The notes beneath the pieces are model-generated. The model saw nothing but the letters and a program-made list of their open reading frames with translations. It ran no database searches and had not been told where the DNA came from. From contig NC_091001.1 of the NCBI RefSeq assembly GCF_041146395.1, positions 103,872,965-103,936,964 of the forward strand: a DNA stretch of 64,000 bases, in the 5' to 3' direction. Positions 62,690-64,000 of this stretch are shown in pieces. The DNA comes from Eulemur rufifrons (taxonomy: Eukaryota; Chordata; Mammalia; Primates; Lemuridae). A program made the translations under genes and the position numbers. Every line of letters starts with the position of its first letter. The first letter of the stretch is position 1.

Positions 62690-62890
62690 AGTAAGAGCAC
62701 GTAACATTTCTTGACACTTCCGGTAAGTGCTGCGGTAAGCATTTTACATTTTTATCTCATTCATTCTCACAACTTGATTAAACAGATACTTTTTAGAAGT
62801 TCATTTTACAGGTGAGGAAACTGAGGCTTACAGAGATGAAGTTGCTTGTCCTGGATAACAGGTAGCAGGAAACAGCTGGGATTAGACGCA
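62690..62890 (-). repeat. MIR SINE relic
   Basis: CACGTAACATTTCTTGACAC, ATTTTTATCTCATTCATTCTCAC, ACAGGTGAGGAAACTGAGGCTTACAGAGATGAAGTTGC: a very good antisense MIR. Confidence 0.9.
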
Positions 62891-64000
62891 GGCATTCTGC
62901 TGTGGGATAGACTCCTTAAGCAGTCTCTTCTCTGGTTTTCCATTAGTGAGTTATATCATGAGCATATCTGCCAATGTAGGAGTGTCTTCTCAGCGCAGGA
63001 TTCGGAGACCAGATTCCGCCACTTGCTACATACTCTCGTGCACAGAGTCATCCTTGTTCTCTCACCACATCTTTCTTAGAGTAGTATATTTTTAAAAACT
63101 CAATGTATCAACATAAAAACTGTTGGAAGCTCTATGCATAGAGAATTACAGCCCTGCAGTTCCCTTGCACTGGTCCAGTGACTTTTCAAATTGGTCCTTC
63201 ACAAGCCGAGGTACCTGAGTCACAAGAGTTCATGTATAACAGACTTAGAGGAATGCCTTCCCAAAAGCACAGTGCCCGACATCTAATTGCTGTTCCATAA
63301 GCACATATTGAATGAATTAGTAGATGAGTGACTTCTCTAAGAAGATAGTTTAATGTCTAGAGCTGAGAGCAGTAGAAATTTTGCTGTTTACTTAAAAAAA
63401 AATCTACATTTTAGCTACTCTTTTTTTTTTAGGTTGAGACTACAAATATGTAACTAATTTATATTTCTCTTTGATTTGACTCACCTTTGCAAATAAATGT
63501 CTTAGGCTGCAGTTTCATTGAGAGTAACTTTTTGGATATTATGCCTTTTCATTTTTATGCTTCATCAACTACTCAATCTCATTACCACTGAAATGCTAAA
63601 TTAGAAGAGCCTCTAACTTGCCTGTGAGCCAGACCTCTGAAAAATTGGTCGTCCTATACATGTTAAAAGGAGTCCCTGCAACTGTAAATGTGTGTTGTCT
63701 AAACTCTCTTCCTCATGAGCTTTTAGAAACTTACCTTTCTGGACAGATATTTTAATAATGCCCACTGTGTTGTCTTTGTTTATTGGCATTATATGTTCCA
63801 CGTCAATGGAAAGCTTACACACTTTCATCGTTGTCATACTTTGTATGGTTTAGGTGAGATGTCCCTAGGTTTTAGAGACCCAGTGCCTCAAGGATATTAA
63901 TCTGCCACAAATTCAGAAATGAGTTGCAGTGTTATTACTCATCCTCTGGGATGGAGATGCTTTCTTTCTGGTCTTCAGAGGTAGCTATATGGATTCCAGT
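62891..64000. other. unique sequence to the window end
   Basis: 63613-63837 holds a minus ORF of 74 codons containing a strong donor-like AAAG/GTAAGT; otherwise nothing recognised. No gene reaches the end. Confidence 0.4.

Noticed and set aside
1..64000. CRISPR arrays, bacterial operons, phage or plasmid features
   Set aside because: No direct-repeat/spacer structure and no dense ORFs; the sequence is clearly vertebrate nuclear DNA.
1..64000. Endogenous retrovirus internal genes
   Set aside because: Only LTR-like pieces (MLT1-type and one unnamed) are visible; no gag, pol or env coding text.

Overview
The window reads as non-coding mammalian nuclear DNA, most likely from a strepsirrhine (lemur-like) primate. 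The lineage clue is the Alu at 37322-37660. It has the lemur-style left arm and a second monomer carrying an AT-rich, Strepsirrhini-type insertion between the two halves, and it is flanked by a perfect 12-bp target-site duplication. Other primate or eutherian repeats (an older AluJ-like copy, MLT1 LTRs, MER2, MER20, MER5A, L1, L2, MIR and CR1/L3 relics) fit a primate genome. There are no bacterial-type operons, no CRISPR array, no rRNA or tRNA gene and no confidently identified protein-coding gene. Nearly all ORFs seen are short and inside repeats or random GC-rich sequence, so the window is probably intergenic or inside a large intron.

Layout. 1-9960: old MIR and L2 relics separated by unique sequence, with one L1 3' end inserted into a MIR (2519-2860). 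9964-10994: a compact transposon cluster, an MLT1-type LTR followed by a MER2-like DNA transposon split by an Alu. 11000-17260: MIRs, an LTR-like repeat (14181-14685), a (TG)n next to a perfect 22-bp palindrome (15356-15402), and two exon-like segments (12895-13059; 16171-16384). 17265-20060: long L2-type fragments. 20061-31826: unique sequence with L2, MIR, MLT1, MER20 and a small L1 insertion with clean target-site duplication. 31827-38045: a DNA-transposon MITE, many MIRs, a CpG-rich patch, a plus-strand exon-like segment (36445-36591), and a minus-strand coding-like segment bisected by the lemur-type Alu (37174-37820). 38500-47700: L2 copies, a CA/TA hairpin-forming repeat, a CR1/L3 relic, MER5A and a roughly 290-bp polypyrimidine tract. 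47750-64000: AT-richer, mostly unique, with one more Alu, a Tigger-type MITE and a second CR1/L3 relic.

No set of genes can be shown to work together here. The most interesting material is (a) the interrupted coding-like segment at 37174-37820, (b) exon-like segments with good splice signals, (c) AT-rich, octamer/homeodomain-motif blocks that resemble conserved enhancers, and (d) several non-B-DNA-prone sequences. Family names come from recognising consensus sequence by eye; repeat boundaries are approximate to about 10-30 bp unless a target-site duplication is given.
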